A stretch of DNA of 64,000 bases from Halomonas sp. QHL1 (GCF_001882345.1 NZ_MINL01000001.1:1336352-1400351), one strand, 5' to 3'. Numbered from the stretch's first letter, positions 27,373-38,097 are shown. Program-made: numbers and translations. Notes: a model not told the origin generated them from the letters alone.

Positions 27373-27426
27373 AGCGCTCTCTCCTGCTGTTGAATCACCT
27401 ACTCAGTATGGCCCAAGGAACGCGTC

Positions 27427-28623
27427 CTAAAAGCTGTTACCAGGAATTCTTACAAATCCTTCCATCAATACCCGGGCGCTGCGGCTCATCACCGCCTGTT
27501 CGATATGCCAACGCCCTTCTAACAAGCTTGCTTCAGCGCCAACCCGCAGGCTGCCGGAGGGGTGCCCGAAGGTGACCTCGCTTCGCTTACTACCACCGGC
27601 GGCCAGATTCACTACCGTGCCCTCAATAGCTGCTGCAGCAGCAATGGCAACGGCGGCGGTACCCATCATGGCGTGGTGCAATTTGCCCATAGAGAGCGCT
27701 CGTACCAGCAGATCGATATCAGACGCCTGTACGTTTTTACCGCTCGATGACACGTAATCCGCTGGCGGCGCTACGAAAGCGACTTTGGGAGTGTGCTGTC
27801 TTTTACCCGCTTCGCTGACATCACTGATAAGCCCCATACGCACAGCGCCATGGGCACGAATGGTTTCAAACATCTCAAGCGCCCGGCTGTCGCCATTGAT
27901 GGCATCCTGCAGCTCGGCGCCGGTATAGCCAATGTCGGCAGCGTTAATAAACACGGTGGGAATACCGGCATTAATCAGAGTGGCTTTCAATATCCCCACG
28001 CCTGGAACGTCCAGTTGGTCAATAAGATTACCAGTAGGAAAAATGGCCCCCTCGCCATCGGCCGGATCCATAAAGGCCACCGGAATCTCGGCGGCGGGAA
28101 AGGTCACGCCATCTAGCTCAAAATCACCGGTCTCCTGCACTTCGCCATTGACGATAGGCACCCGTGAGACGATGGTTTTCTGGATATTCACCTGCCAAAT
28201 GCGTACCTCGACCACCCCGTTATCAGGAATACGTGCAGGGTCAACCAGACCATTGGCAATCGCAAAAGGGCCGACCGCCGCGGAGAGGTTGCCGCAATTA
28301 CCGCTCCAATCCACATAGGGCTTGTCGATAGAGACTTGACCAAACAGGTAATCCACATCGTGTTCGGCTGACTCACTTTTAGACAAAATGACCGTCTTGC
28401 TGGTACTAGACGTCGCCGCCCCCATCCCATCAATCTGCTTTTCGTAGGGATCGGGGCTACCGATTACGCGCAGAAGCAACTGATCCCGCGCTACGCCGGG
28501 CTGCTGGGCCGCTTCGGGTAGATCGCTGAGTTTAAAAAATACGCCCTTACTGGTGCCGCCGCGCATATAGGTGGCAGGAATTTTTATCTGCGGCACATGT
28601 TTGTTTTGAACTGACTCGCTCAT
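27427..28623 (-). CDS. prpF: 2-methylaconitate cis-trans isomerase / AcnD accessory protein
   Basis: 398 aa from the ATG at 28623, which has AGGAG nine bases upstream; a start 9 bp earlier is possible. Motifs of the PrpF (DUF453, diaminopimelate-epimerase-like) fold are 'ATYMRGGTSKGVFF', 'DGMGAATSSTSKTVIL', 'DWSGNCGNLSAAVGPFAI' and 'GTAAVAIAAAAAI'. PrpF isomerises the trans product of AcnD to 2-methyl-cis-aconitate. The start is preceded by the repeat-bearing hairpin at 28643-28716. Confidence 0.95.
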   Translation of the reverse strand: MSESVQNKHVPQIKIPATYMRGGTSKGVFFKLSDLPEAAQQPGVARDQLLLRVIGSPDPYEKQIDGMGAATSSTSKTVILSKSESAEHDVDYLFGQVSIDKPYVDWSGNCGNLSAAVGPFAIANGLVDPARIPDNGVVEVRIWQVNIQKTIVSRVPIVNGEVQETGDFELDGVTFPAAEIPVAFMDPADGEGAIFPTGNLIDQLDVPGVGILKATLINAGIPTVFINAADIGYTGAELQDAINGDSRALEMFETIRAHGAVRMGLISDVSEAGKRQHTPKVAFVAPPADYVSSSGKNVQASDIDLLVRALSMGKLHHAMMGTAAVAIAAAAAIEGTVVNLAAGGSKRSEVTFGHPSGSLRVGAEASLLEGRWHIEQAVMSRSARVLMEGFVRIPGNSF

Positions 28624-28642
28624 TATTACCACTCCTAAAAAT

Positions 28643-28716
28643 AACCCGGTGATCTAAGCCTGATTCGAAAAACTAGGTTCGAAAAGCTAGGTTCGAAAAG
28701 CTAAAGACACCGGGTT
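28643..28716 (-). promoter_or_regulatory. Hairpin with three 14-bp repeats in its loop, upstream of prpF
   Basis: Nine-base arms AACCCGGTG (28643-28651) and CACCGGGTT (28708-28716) enclose a 56-nt loop containing three tandem 14-bp units, GRTTCGAAAARCTA, at 28662-28675, 28676-28689 and 28690-28703. On the minus strand the second arm is followed by ATTTTT and, within ~20 nt, the prpF ribosome-binding site. It could be an intra-operon terminator/attenuator or an RNA-stability element balancing acnD and prpF. Confidence 0.6.
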
Positions 28717-28735
28717 CTTTTGGTCAGCTAGTTGT

Positions 28736-31345
28736 TTAAGCCGCCGACGATTCGAGGAAGTCCTGGGCAAAGCGCTGCAGTACGCCACCGGCGGTGTAGA
28801 TAGACACCTCTTCGGCGGTATCCAAACGGCACTTCACCGCAACCTGCTCGCTTTCACCATTGTGGCGGTGGATCACCAGGGTGAGCATTGCCCCTGGCGA
28901 AACGGCGCCTTCGACATCAAAGGTTTCGGTGCCATCCAGACCGAGTGTCATGCGAGTAGTACCCGGCTCAAACTCCAAAGGCATCACCCCCATACCGATC
29001 AGGTTGGTGCGGTGAATACGCTCAAAGCCTTCCGCGGCAATCGCTTCTACTCCTGCCAGTGCCACGCCTTTGGCCGCCCAGTCACGTGAGGAGCCCTGGC
29101 CGTAATCCGCACCGGCAATAATGATCAGCGGCTGCTTACGCGCCATATAGGTTTCAATCGCTTCCCACATGCGGGTCACTTCGCCTTCCGGCTCTACCCG
29201 CGCCAGCGAGCCCTGCTTTACCTTGCCGTCGGCGTCGCGCACCATCTCGTTGAACAACTTCGGGTTGGCGAAGGTGGCGCGCTGAGCCGTCAGGTGGTCG
29301 CCGCGATGGGTGGCGTAGGAGTTGAAGTCCTCCTCCGGCAGGCCCATTTTGGCCAAGTATTCGCCCGCTGCGCTGTTCAACTGAATCGCGTTGGAAGGCG
29401 ACAGGTGGTCGGTAGTGATGTTATCCGGCAGTATCGCCAGCGGTCGCATGCCTTTAAGAGTACGCACCTTGGCCATATTGCCCTCCCAGTATGGAGGACG
29501 GCGGATATAAGTGCTCTGGGGCCGCCAGTCATACAGTGGGCTGACCTGGGCACGAGCGCTCTTATCCAGATCAAACATGGGAATATAGGTCTGGCGGAAC
29601 TGCTCCGGCTTCACCGACGATTTGACGATCGCGTCGATCTCTTCATCTGCTGGCCAGATATCCTTCAACGTGACGGGGTTCCCCGCCTGATCCACACCCA
29701 GGGCGTCTTTTTCGATATCAAAGCGAATGGTGCCCGCAATGGCGTAGGCGACCACCAACGGCGGTGACGCCAGAAAAGCCTGCTGGGCATGGGGATGGAT
29801 ACGACCATCGAAGTTACGGTTGCCAGAAAGCACGGCGGTCGCATAGAGATCACGCTCAATAATCTCCTGCTGGATTTTTGGATCCAGCGCCCCAGACATA
29901 CCGTTACAGGTGGTGCAGGCGTAGGCCACCACACCGAAGCCGAGATTTTCAAGCTCGCTCATCAAACCGGCTTCTTCCAGGTACATCTTGACGGTTTTAG
30001 AGCCCGGCGCCAGCGACGACTTCACCCACGGCTTACGCAGCAGACCCAACCGATTGGCATTACGGGCGATCAGCCCGGCCGCGACCATATTGCGCGGGTT
30101 GGAGGTATTGGTGCAGCTGGTAATGGCGGCGATGATAACCGCGCCATCGGGCATTCTGCCCGCCTTCTCCTCTTCCCGCGCAGCCTCAAGCCCCACCGCA
30201 ATGCCACGTTGGGCAAGCTCTGAAGTGGGCAAATGAGCGTGAGGATTGGAGGGCCCGGCCAGGGTGCGAGTTACCGACGAGAGGTTAAAGGTCAGCACCC
30301 GCTCGTACTCAACCTCAGTCAGGCTGTCTGACCACAGGCCGGTGTGCTTGGCATAGGTTTCCACCAGCGCCACCTGCTCATCTTCACGGCCGGTAATTTT
30401 CAGGTAATCGATGGTTTGGCCGTCGATATAGAACATCGCCGCGGTCGCGCCGTACTCGGGAGTCATATTGGAGATAGTGGCGCGATCACCCACGGTGAGC
30501 GCGTCGGCACCTTCGCCATAAAACTCCAAGTAAGCGCCCACTACCCGCTCTTTACGCAGGAACTCGGTAATCGCCAGCACCATATCGGTGCCTGTAATCC
30601 CTGGCTGCAGCTTGCCGGTCAGCTCCACGCCGACGATATCCGGCAAGCGCATCATGGAGGCGCGACCTAGCATGACGCTTTCGGCTTCCAGACCACCCAC
30701 GCCCACCGAGATGACGCCCAGGGCATCGACCATGGGGGTATGGCTATCGGTGCCTACACAGGTATCCGGGTAGGCAATGCCGTCACGGTTTTGCACCACC
30801 GGCGACATCTTCTCCAGATTGATCTGGTGCATGATGCCGTTGCCGGGGGGAATCACATCGACGTTCTCAAAGGCCGTTTTAGTCCAGTTGATAAAGTGGA
30901 AGCGGTCATCGTTACGGCGATCTTCAATGGCGCGGTTTTTCTCGAAGGCGCCCTCTTCCGACCCTGCGTGCTCCACCGCCAGTGAGTGATCGACAATCAG
31001 TTGGGTGGGCACTACAGGATTAACCTTGGCGGGGTCGCCGCCCTTCTCGGCAATGGCGTCGCGCAGCCCGGCCAAATCGACCAGTGCGGTCTGACCGAGG
31101 ATATCGTGGCAAACGACACGCGCCGGGTACCAAGGAAAATCCAGGTCGCTTTTGCGCTCAATTAGCTGTTTTAACGCATCGGTGAGCAATTCAGGATCAC
31201 AGCGGCGCACCAACTGCTCGGCCAGCACGCGTGAGGTATAGGGCAACTGCGCATAGGCACCGGATTGGATATCTTCCACCGCCTCGCGAGCATCAAAAAA
31301 CTCAAGCTCTGTGCCAGGCAGGGGTTTACGGTATTGGGTATTCAT
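28736..31345 (-). CDS. acnD: 2-methylcitrate dehydratase, Fe-S dependent (aconitase-like)
   Basis: 869 aa from the ATG at 31345; a GTG 15 bp upstream is an alternative and neither has a strong ribosome-binding site. Aconitase architecture: 'VVPTQLIVDHSLAVEHAGSE', 'CVGTDSHTPMVDALGVISVGVGGLEAES', cluster-binding Cys in 'ITSCTNTSNPRNM' and 'ACTTCNGMSG', and a C-terminal swivel domain 'GADYGQGSSRDWAAKG'. Placement between prpC and prpF identifies AcnD rather than housekeeping AcnA. It converts 2-methylcitrate to a methylaconitate isomer that needs PrpF. Confidence 0.95.
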   Translation of the reverse strand: MNTQYRKPLPGTELEFFDAREAVEDIQSGAYAQLPYTSRVLAEQLVRRCDPELLTDALKQLIERKSDLDFPWYPARVVCHDILGQTALVDLAGLRDAIAEKGGDPAKVNPVVPTQLIVDHSLAVEHAGSEEGAFEKNRAIEDRRNDDRFHFINWTKTAFENVDVIPPGNGIMHQINLEKMSPVVQNRDGIAYPDTCVGTDSHTPMVDALGVISVGVGGLEAESVMLGRASMMRLPDIVGVELTGKLQPGITGTDMVLAITEFLRKERVVGAYLEFYGEGADALTVGDRATISNMTPEYGATAAMFYIDGQTIDYLKITGREDEQVALVETYAKHTGLWSDSLTEVEYERVLTFNLSSVTRTLAGPSNPHAHLPTSELAQRGIAVGLEAAREEEKAGRMPDGAVIIAAITSCTNTSNPRNMVAAGLIARNANRLGLLRKPWVKSSLAPGSKTVKMYLEEAGLMSELENLGFGVVAYACTTCNGMSGALDPKIQQEIIERDLYATAVLSGNRNFDGRIHPHAQQAFLASPPLVVAYAIAGTIRFDIEKDALGVDQAGNPVTLKDIWPADEEIDAIVKSSVKPEQFRQTYIPMFDLDKSARAQVSPLYDWRPQSTYIRRPPYWEGNMAKVRTLKGMRPLAILPDNITTDHLSPSNAIQLNSAAGEYLAKMGLPEEDFNSYATHRGDHLTAQRATFANPKLFNEMVRDADGKVKQGSLARVEPEGEVTRMWEAIETYMARKQPLIIIAGADYGQGSSRDWAAKGVALAGVEAIAAEGFERIHRTNLIGMGVMPLEFEPGTTRMTLGLDGTETFDVEGAVSPGAMLTLVIHRHNGESEQVAVKCRLDTAEEVSIYTAGGVLQRFAQDFLESSAA

Positions 31346-31372
31346 AGCAGGCAGACTCACAAGAAGGGGCTG

Positions 31373-31402
31373 AAAAAAAGCCCGGTTGCCAAGCCACCGG
31401 GC
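31373..31402 (-). terminator. Terminator between prpC and acnD
   Basis: Minus strand: GCCCGGTGGC / GCAACCGGGC stem followed by TTTTTTT. It lies inside the operon, 10 bp after the prpC stop and 28 bp before the acnD start, so it may reduce acnD-prpF-prpD expression relative to prpBC. Confidence 0.8.
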
Positions 31403-31412
31403 ATCACGCAGG

Positions 31413-32540
31413 TCAGTCTCGCGCTTCTATCGGCACCCACTCGCTCTTCTCGGGGCCTGTGTAATCGGCGCTGGGGCGAATGATGCGGTTGTTAGCGCGC
31501 TGTTCAAATACGTGGGCCGCCCAGCCGGTCAGCCGCGAGCAGACAAAAATCGGCGTGAACAGCTTGGTGGGTATATCCATAAAGTGATAAGCGCTGGCGT
31601 GGAAGAAATCCGCGTTACAGAACAGTTTCTTCTCCCGCCACATTACTGCTTCAACCCGCTCGGAAACCGGGTAAAGCACCGTGTCGCCCACATCGTCAGA
31701 GAGCTTTTTAGACCAGTGCTTGATAATCGCGTTGCGTGGGTCGGACTCACGATAAATCGCGTGGCCGAAGCCCATGATTTTATCCTTACGCTCCAACATG
31801 CCCATGATTTTGCTTTCTGCTTCTTCTGGCGACTGCCAATCCTCGATCATCGCCATGGCCGCTTCATTGGCGCCGCCATGCAGGGGGCCGCGCAGCGAGC
31901 CAATCGCCCCAGTTACGCAAGAGTGCATATCCGAAAGCGTCGAGGCGCATACCCGAGCGGTAAAGGTGGAGGCGTTGAACTCATGCTCGGCGTAGAGAAT
32001 CAGCGATACGTTCATGACCCGCGCATGTAGTTCAGAAGCGGGCTCGCCGCGCAGCATATGAAGGAAGTGGCCGCCTACCGAGTCATCATCCGTTTCGGTT
32101 TCGATGCGAACGCCGTCGTGGGAGAAGCGGTACCAGTAGCAAATAATTGAGGGCAACACCGCCAGCAGCCGATCCGCAACGTCCTGCTGCTGATCAAAAT
32201 TCTCCTCGGTTTCTAGATTGCCCAGCATTGAAGTGCCGGTGCGCATTACATCCATCGGGTGGGCATCTTTAGGAATTTGCTCAAGCACCGTTTTCAGTGC
32301 ATCGGGCAAACCGCGCAGGCTTTTGAGCTTGCTGATGTAGTGATCTAATTCGCCCTGGTTGGGCAGCTTGCCTTTTAACAGCAGGTAAGCAACCTCTTCA
32401 AATTTGGCTTTTTCGGCGAGCTCTTTAATATCAAATCCGCGGTAGGTCAGGCCTGAACCTGTTTTACCTACCGTACACAGCGCGGTGGAACCGGCGCTCT
32501 GGCCACGCAGTCCTGCACCTGTTGCGGGTTTATCAGCCAT
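31413..32540 (-). CDS. prpC: 2-methylcitrate synthase
   Basis: 375 aa. Citrate synthase fold with the active-site His/Asp segments 'YAEHEFNASTFTARVCAST', 'RGPLHGGANEAAM', 'GFGHAIYRESDPRN' and the 'NADFFHASAY' segment. It condenses propionyl-CoA with oxaloacetate. The short length and the prp context separate it from the larger GltA. A GGAG-type ribosome-binding site precedes the ATG at 32540. Confidence 0.96.
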   Translation of the reverse strand: MADKPATGAGLRGQSAGSTALCTVGKTGSGLTYRGFDIKELAEKAKFEEVAYLLLKGKLPNQGELDHYISKLKSLRGLPDALKTVLEQIPKDAHPMDVMRTGTSMLGNLETEENFDQQQDVADRLLAVLPSIICYWYRFSHDGVRIETETDDDSVGGHFLHMLRGEPASELHARVMNVSLILYAEHEFNASTFTARVCASTLSDMHSCVTGAIGSLRGPLHGGANEAAMAMIEDWQSPEEAESKIMGMLERKDKIMGFGHAIYRESDPRNAIIKHWSKKLSDDVGDTVLYPVSERVEAVMWREKKLFCNADFFHASAYHFMDIPTKLFTPIFVCSRLTGWAAHVFEQRANNRIIRPSADYTGPEKSEWVPIEARD

Positions 32541-32660
32541 GGTGTGTCTCCTAACTCTGCTTTTATTTTAAATTGTGTTTTTCATTTAACTTTTGACAAA
32601 GCTGCCTCGGTGAGAGGACAGGTTTCCGCGAGGGCGCTGTAAACCCATCCCTGGGCGCTA

Positions 32661-32682
32661 CTTTTGTCATCCATGACAAAAG
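32661..32682. promoter_or_regulatory. Perfect palindrome in the prpB-prpC gap
   Basis: Two 10-base arms, CTTTTGTCAT and ATGACAAAAG, separated by CC. The TTGTC...GACAA core resembles the operator at 34395-34408, so it could be a second site for the same GntR regulator. There is no T-run, and the 2-nt spacer is too short for an RNA hairpin loop. Confidence 0.45.
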
Positions 32683-32717
32683 ACCCTCGCTTCAACCAGC
32701 CCTCTCACCAGCTGGCT

Positions 32718-33608
32718 TTACTGATCGTCGCCTTTTTCGGCAAACAGGGCGTCCAGTTTCTGCTCAAAGTCGTGGTAGTTCAGAAAGTCGTAGAGCTCGT
32801 CGCGGGTCTGCATGATAGGCACGACGTCTTTTTGATGGCCGTTGTCGAGGATGCTTTGATAGACCTGCAGTGCCGCGGCGTTCATAGCGCGGAACGCGGA
32901 GAGCGGGTAAAGCACCATGCGGCAGCCGACATCGCCTAACTCAGATTGGGTAAACAGCGGAGTAGCGCCGAACTCGGTGATGTTAGCCAAAATGGGCGCG
33001 TTGACCCTTTCACAGAAAGCCTTGTAATCATCCAGGGTGTGAACCGCTTCGGCGAAGATGGCATCTGCCCCCGCCTCAACGCAGGCGTTGGCCCGCTCAA
33101 TGGCCGCATCAAGGCCCTCTTTTTGAAACGCATCGGTGCGGGCAATCAAATAGAAGTCGGGATCAATCTTGGCATCGGCGGCGGCTTTGATACGGTCAAC
33201 CATCTCCTGCTGGGAGACAATCGCCTTATTGGGGCGGTGTCCACAGCGCTTTTGCGCCACCTGGTCTTCCATATGCACCGCGGCCACGCCAGCGCGCTGC
33301 ATCTCTTTCACGGTGCGGGCGATATTAAAGGCGCCGCCCCAGCCGGTATCGATATCCACCAGCAACGGCAGCTCGGTAGCGCCGCAGATACGGTGGGCAT
33401 CTTCTACCACGTCATTCATGGTCGTCATGCCCAGATCCGGCAAGCCGAACGAGGCGTTGGCAACCCCGCCACCGGAAAGGTAAATGGCTTGATGGCCTAC
33501 TTTGTCGGCCATTAGCGCTGTATAGGCATTAATGGTGCCTAAGATCGGCAGCGGGCGGTTAGCCTCAAGCGCGGCCCGAAATCGGGCGCCGGGAGTCATC
33601 TGGGACAT
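32718..33608 (-). CDS. prpB: Methylisocitrate lyase
   Basis: 296 aa. Isocitrate lyase/PEP mutase superfamily: cleaves 2-methylisocitrate to succinate and pyruvate. Motifs are '[17 protein letters not shown]', '[19 protein letters not shown]', the catalytic-Cys loop '[15 protein letters not shown]', and '[20 protein letters not shown]'. AGGAG precedes the ATG. It is the first metabolic gene of the cluster, 41 bp after the regulator. Confidence 0.96.
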   Translation of the reverse strand: MSQMTPGARFRAALEANRPLPILGTINAYTALMADKVGHQAIYLSGGGVANASFGLPDLGMTTMNDVVEDAHRICGATELPLLVDIDTGWGGAFNIARTVKEMQRAGVAAVHMEDQVAQKRCGHRPNKAIVSQQEMVDRIKAAADAKIDPDFYLIARTDAFQKEGLDAAIERANACVEAGADAIFAEAVHTLDDYKAFCERVNAPILANITEFGATPLFTQSELGDVGCRMVLYPLSAFRAMNAAALQVYQSILDNGHQKDVVPIMQTRDELYDFLNYHDFEQKLDALFAEKGDDQ

Positions 33609-33649
33609 GGGACGTTTCTCCTGCTGTAGTGATGATATGCTGTTTTGTT

Positions 33650-34390
33650 TTAGCTTTGTGACTGGGACGCTGATTGTTCTAGGGTCGCTGCATAGCGATC
33701 CGCCACATTGGCCCGGGAGGCGCTAACATGGCGGCGCATGAGCAACTCGGCCAGCTCCGCATCGCCGGCTTCAATGGCATCGACAATGCGATGGTGCTCC
33801 ACAAAGGCGCGCTGTGGTCGCGTGCCACTGGCACTGAACTGGGTGCGATAAAGACGCACAAGGTAGTAAAGGTCGTCGCAGAGCAGGTTCATGAGCATTT
33901 TGTTGTGGCTGCCCTGAACGATGCAGTAGTGAAAATCGAGATCGCCTTCGCGCTGGTAGTAAGCTTCGCCACGCTTTAAATCCGCCTGACCTTCGTGCAG
34001 CGCCAGCACATCCCGTAAACCCTGCACCTCTTCCGGTGACATATGCTCCGCCGCCAGGCGCGCCGCCATACTTTCCAAGGCTTCACGCAGGTCAAACAGC
34101 TCTAAAAGCTCTTTCATCGAGAGCTTAACCACACGCGCGCCCACATGGGGAACCCGCTCGATCAGGCGGTGGGCTTCCAGGCGGCGCATCGCCTCGCGCA
34201 GCGGGCCCCGTGAAATACCGTAGGTTTTAGACAATCCCGGCTCGGTGATCTTACTGCCGGGAGCCAGCTCGCCGCGTACGATGGCATCCTGCAACTGATG
34301 AAATACCCGCTCGGCGAGCGTGCGTACTTCAGGGGTTGCCATTTCGTGCAGCGAGGTATCGGAATAAGAAGAAGAAATGGGTAAGCTCAT
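33650..34390 (-). CDS. GntR-family (FadR/FCD) regulator of the prp cluster
   Basis: 246 aa. An N-terminal winged helix-turn-helix ('[63 protein letters not shown]') is followed by an all-helical FCD domain with likely metal/ligand His residues ('[14 protein letters not shown]', '[27 protein letters not shown]'). The same placement ahead of prpB is known in Pseudomonas. It probably senses a methylcitrate-cycle intermediate. A perfect palindrome lies 5 bp upstream of the ATG and should allow autoregulation. Confidence 0.92.
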   Translation of the reverse strand: MSLPISSSYSDTSLHEMATPEVRTLAERVFHQLQDAIVRGELAPGSKITEPGLSKTYGISRGPLREAMRRLEAHRLIERVPHVGARVVKLSMKELLELFDLREALESMAARLAAEHMSPEEVQGLRDVLALHEGQADLKRGEAYYQREGDLDFHYCIVQGSHNKMLMNLLCDDLYYLVRLYRTQFSASGTRPQRAFVEHHRIVDAIEAGDAELAELLMRRHVSASRANVADRYAATLEQSASQSQS

Positions 34391-34394
34391 GGCG

Positions 34395-34408
34395 AATTGT
34401 CGACAATT
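34395..34408. promoter_or_regulatory. Palindromic operator of the prp GntR regulator
   Basis: AATTGTCGACAATT is a perfect 14-bp palindrome of the TTGT-N2-ACAA type bound by FCD-group GntR proteins. It covers the region just upstream of the regulator's ATG (34390), so binding would block transcription of the regulator and, by read-through, prpB onward. Confidence 0.7.
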
Positions 34409-34623
34409 AGAAACATAGCGAAACTTTAGCCCCGCGAGCCACAGCCGTCAACCTGCTTATAAAGCGACTTTATGCATCTTTCGTTGTAGGCAAAAAGTCT
34501 AGCTGTAAAAACAGTGTCAACAATCCTACTTCGAGCGTGAGAAATGCGTCAATCGCGTGACTGGTGCCGATCTTCAACGACCTCTAACATATGCAGCCCT
34601 TTTACCGGCCAGGCGTTTGCTTA

Positions 34624-35979
34624 ATGAACCAGGCGTTGACGATAACTGCCCTGCCCTATTCACCCGACCCATTGGGAATATTCGCCTGCCTACGTGCCAG
34701 GCCCGGCGCGGTGCTGCTCGATAGTGGCCGCCCTATCGCCACCGGTCGCTTTGATATTATCAGCAGCGACCCGCTTGCGACGCTGGAAGTTGCTCATCAT
34801 GGCGAGGCACGCGTTGCGTCAGATCAGCTTAACCCCCCGGCGCACTTGGCTAACGATGCATTTGCCCTTCAGCAATGGCTACTGGATCAACTGAATATCC
34901 CTGATGAAACCAGTGAACTCCCTTTTCTAGGCGGGCTAATAGGTTACTGGGGCTACGATCTAGGGCGAAAAACCTTATCGATACCGAGCGCTCAGGCAAG
35001 CGCAGCAACGTTACCGCAAGCCCGCTTAGGGCTTTACGATTGGTGTATCACCCTGGATCACATGGCCCAGCAGGCGTGGTTGATCGCCACCCCGCAGCGT
35101 CGTGAGCAAGTGGAGAGCTGGCTTACCCAGACGCCAGTACCCACTAGCGCGTTTACATTAACGGAACCTTTTAAAGCAGAACTTAGCCACACCCAATATG
35201 TCGCGCGCTTTAACGCCGTGCAGCGCTATATTCGAGCGGGTGACTGCTATCAAATCAATCTTGCTCAGCGTTTTTATGCCGATTACCAGGGGGATGAGTG
35301 GCAGGCGTACCTGCAGTTACGCAAAGCGACCCCCACGCCCTATTCAGGTTTTATGGCCTGGGGCGATAAGGCCGTACTGTCACTTTCGCCCGAGCGGTTT
35401 ATTCAGTGCCGCAACGGCGAGGTCGAAACACGGCCGATTAAAGGTACCCGCCCGAGAGGCGCGACGCCTGAAGAGGATCAGGCGCTGGCTGAAGAGCTAA
35501 TGAGCAGCACTAAAGATCGCGCTGAAAATGTGATGATCGTTGACCTGATGCGCAATGACCTGGGTCGTGTGTGTCAGCCCGGCTCCATTCGCGTGCCGCA
35601 GTTGTGCCACTTAGAGAGCTACCCTAACGTTCACCATTTAGTTAGCGTCGTACAGGGGGCCCTGGCAGATAACTACACCCCACTGGCACTGCTTAAGGCA
35701 GCTTTTCCCGGCGGCTCAATTACCGGCGCCCCCAAAATTCGCGCGATGCAGATCATCGATGAACTAGAGCCCTGCCAGCGCAGTGTTTATTGCGGCAGCC
35801 TTGGCTATGTGGATGTGCGCGGCAGCATGGATACCTCCATCGCTATTCGCACGATGGTTGCCGAGGCGGGAAGAGTGCATGTATGGGGCGGCGGGGGGTT
35901 AGTAGCAGACTCCCAAGCGGACGAAGAGTACACCGAGACACTGGATAAAATTCGCCACCTTATTGGCGCTTTGGAATAA
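34624..35979 (+). CDS. pabB: Aminodeoxychorismate synthase component I
   Basis: About 451 aa from the ATG at 34624 (MNQALTITAL); an ATG at 34591 is possible. Chorismate-binding domain with 'YQINLAQRFYADYQGDEWQAYLQLRKATPTPYSGFM', 'ETRPIKGTRPRGATPEEDQALAEELMSSTKDRAENVMIVDLMRNDLGRVC', 'FPGGSITGAPKIRAMQIIDELEPCQRSVYCGSLGY' and the closing 'ADSQADEEYTETLDK'. The PIKGT motif with Lys is typical of PabB, where TrpE usually has PIAGT. It makes aminodeoxychorismate for folate with a glutaminase partner, possibly TrpG at 52.1 kb. Confidence 0.93.
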   Translation: MNQALTITALPYSPDPLGIFACLRARPGAVLLDSGRPIATGRFDIISSDPLATLEVAHHGEARVASDQLNPPAHLANDAFALQQWLLDQLNIPDETSELPFLGGLIGYWGYDLGRKTLSIPSAQASAATLPQARLGLYDWCITLDHMAQQAWLIATPQRREQVESWLTQTPVPTSAFTLTEPFKAELSHTQYVARFNAVQRYIRAGDCYQINLAQRFYADYQGDEWQAYLQLRKATPTPYSGFMAWGDKAVLSLSPERFIQCRNGEVETRPIKGTRPRGATPEEDQALAEELMSSTKDRAENVMIVDLMRNDLGRVCQPGSIRVPQLCHLESYPNVHHLVSVVQGALADNYTPLALLKAAFPGGSITGAPKIRAMQIIDELEPCQRSVYCGSLGYVDVRGSMDTSIAIRTMVAEAGRVHVWGGGGLVADSQADEEYTETLDKIRHLIGALE

Positions 35980-36004
35980 GCAGCACATCTTTCTAAATCA
36001 AAAA

Positions 36005-36016
36005 GGAATATAAAAG
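36005..36016 (+). promoter_or_regulatory. CysB-like A/T motif upstream of cysH
   Basis: GGAATATAAAAG, ~80 bp before the cysH start, resembles the motif upstream of sbp (58911-58924) and in the cysB-trx gap (37847-37860). CysB sites are AT-rich and weakly conserved, so this is suggestive only. Confidence 0.35.
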
Positions 36017-36097
36017 CCTAACTAAACGGTATTGGGGAGTCAGGGTTTGAGTTTGGTAGCCTAGTCACCATTAATCTACACCCGAACAGGAGGCAGC

Positions 36098-36718
36098 ATG
36101 TCCTCAGAGCTTGAAGCGATCAATAACGAATTTGCTAACAATCCCCAGGGCTTGGTTGAGTGGGCATTAGCCCAGGGATCACGACCTATTTGCACCACCA
36201 ACTTTCGTCCCTTTGAGGCGGTGATTCTGCATATGGTCAGCCAGGTGCGCCCGGATATACCGATTGTATGGATGGACAGCGGTTACAACACCGAGGCGAC
36301 CTATCGGTTCGCCGACGAGGTGATAAAACAGCTCAACCTGAACATCGTGTGCTTTGTGCCCCGCCGTACCCGCGCCCACCGTGAAGCGCTGGAAGGCCCC
36401 ATGCCGGGTATCGACGACCCACGCCACGCGGCCTTTACGCAGGAAGTTAAAATCGAGCCCTTCGAGCGCGCGCTGCGTGAAATGCAGCCCGACGTATGGT
36501 TCACCGCACTACGCGCCGAAGACACCCCCGAGCGGGCCAAGATGCAGCCGGTTAGCCGCAACAGCAATGGGCTATTGAAAGTCGCCCCGCTGCTACAGTG
36601 GAGCGCCAAGGATATGTACCAGTATCTACAAGCACATAATCTGCCCAACAACTTCGACTACTTCGACCCCACCAAGGTAGAAGAGAAGCGCGAGTGCGGG
36701 CTGCATTTACAGCACTAA
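36098..36718 (+). CDS. cysH: Phosphoadenosine phosphosulfate (PAPS) reductase
   Basis: 206 aa, shorter than the ~240 aa E. coli enzyme. PAPS-reductase fold: 'RPICTTNFRPFEAVILHMV' (P-loop-like), 'IPIVWMDSGYNTEATYRFADEVIKQL', 'DVWFTALRAEDTPERAKM', and the C-terminal catalytic 'RECGLHLQH'. The CC...CxxC iron-sulfur motif of APS reductases is absent, so it should use PAPS and thioredoxin. An AGGAGG ribosome-binding site precedes the ATG. It is convergent with cysB, 13 bp apart. Confidence 0.92.
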   Translation: MSSELEAINNEFANNPQGLVEWALAQGSRPICTTNFRPFEAVILHMVSQVRPDIPIVWMDSGYNTEATYRFADEVIKQLNLNIVCFVPRRTRAHREALEGPMPGIDDPRHAAFTQEVKIEPFERALREMQPDVWFTALRAEDTPERAKMQPVSRNSNGLLKVAPLLQWSAKDMYQYLQAHNLPNNFDYFDPTKVEEKRECGLHLQH

Positions 36719-36731
36719 CTCACACTGCGGG

Positions 36732-38097
<1,366 letters not shown>

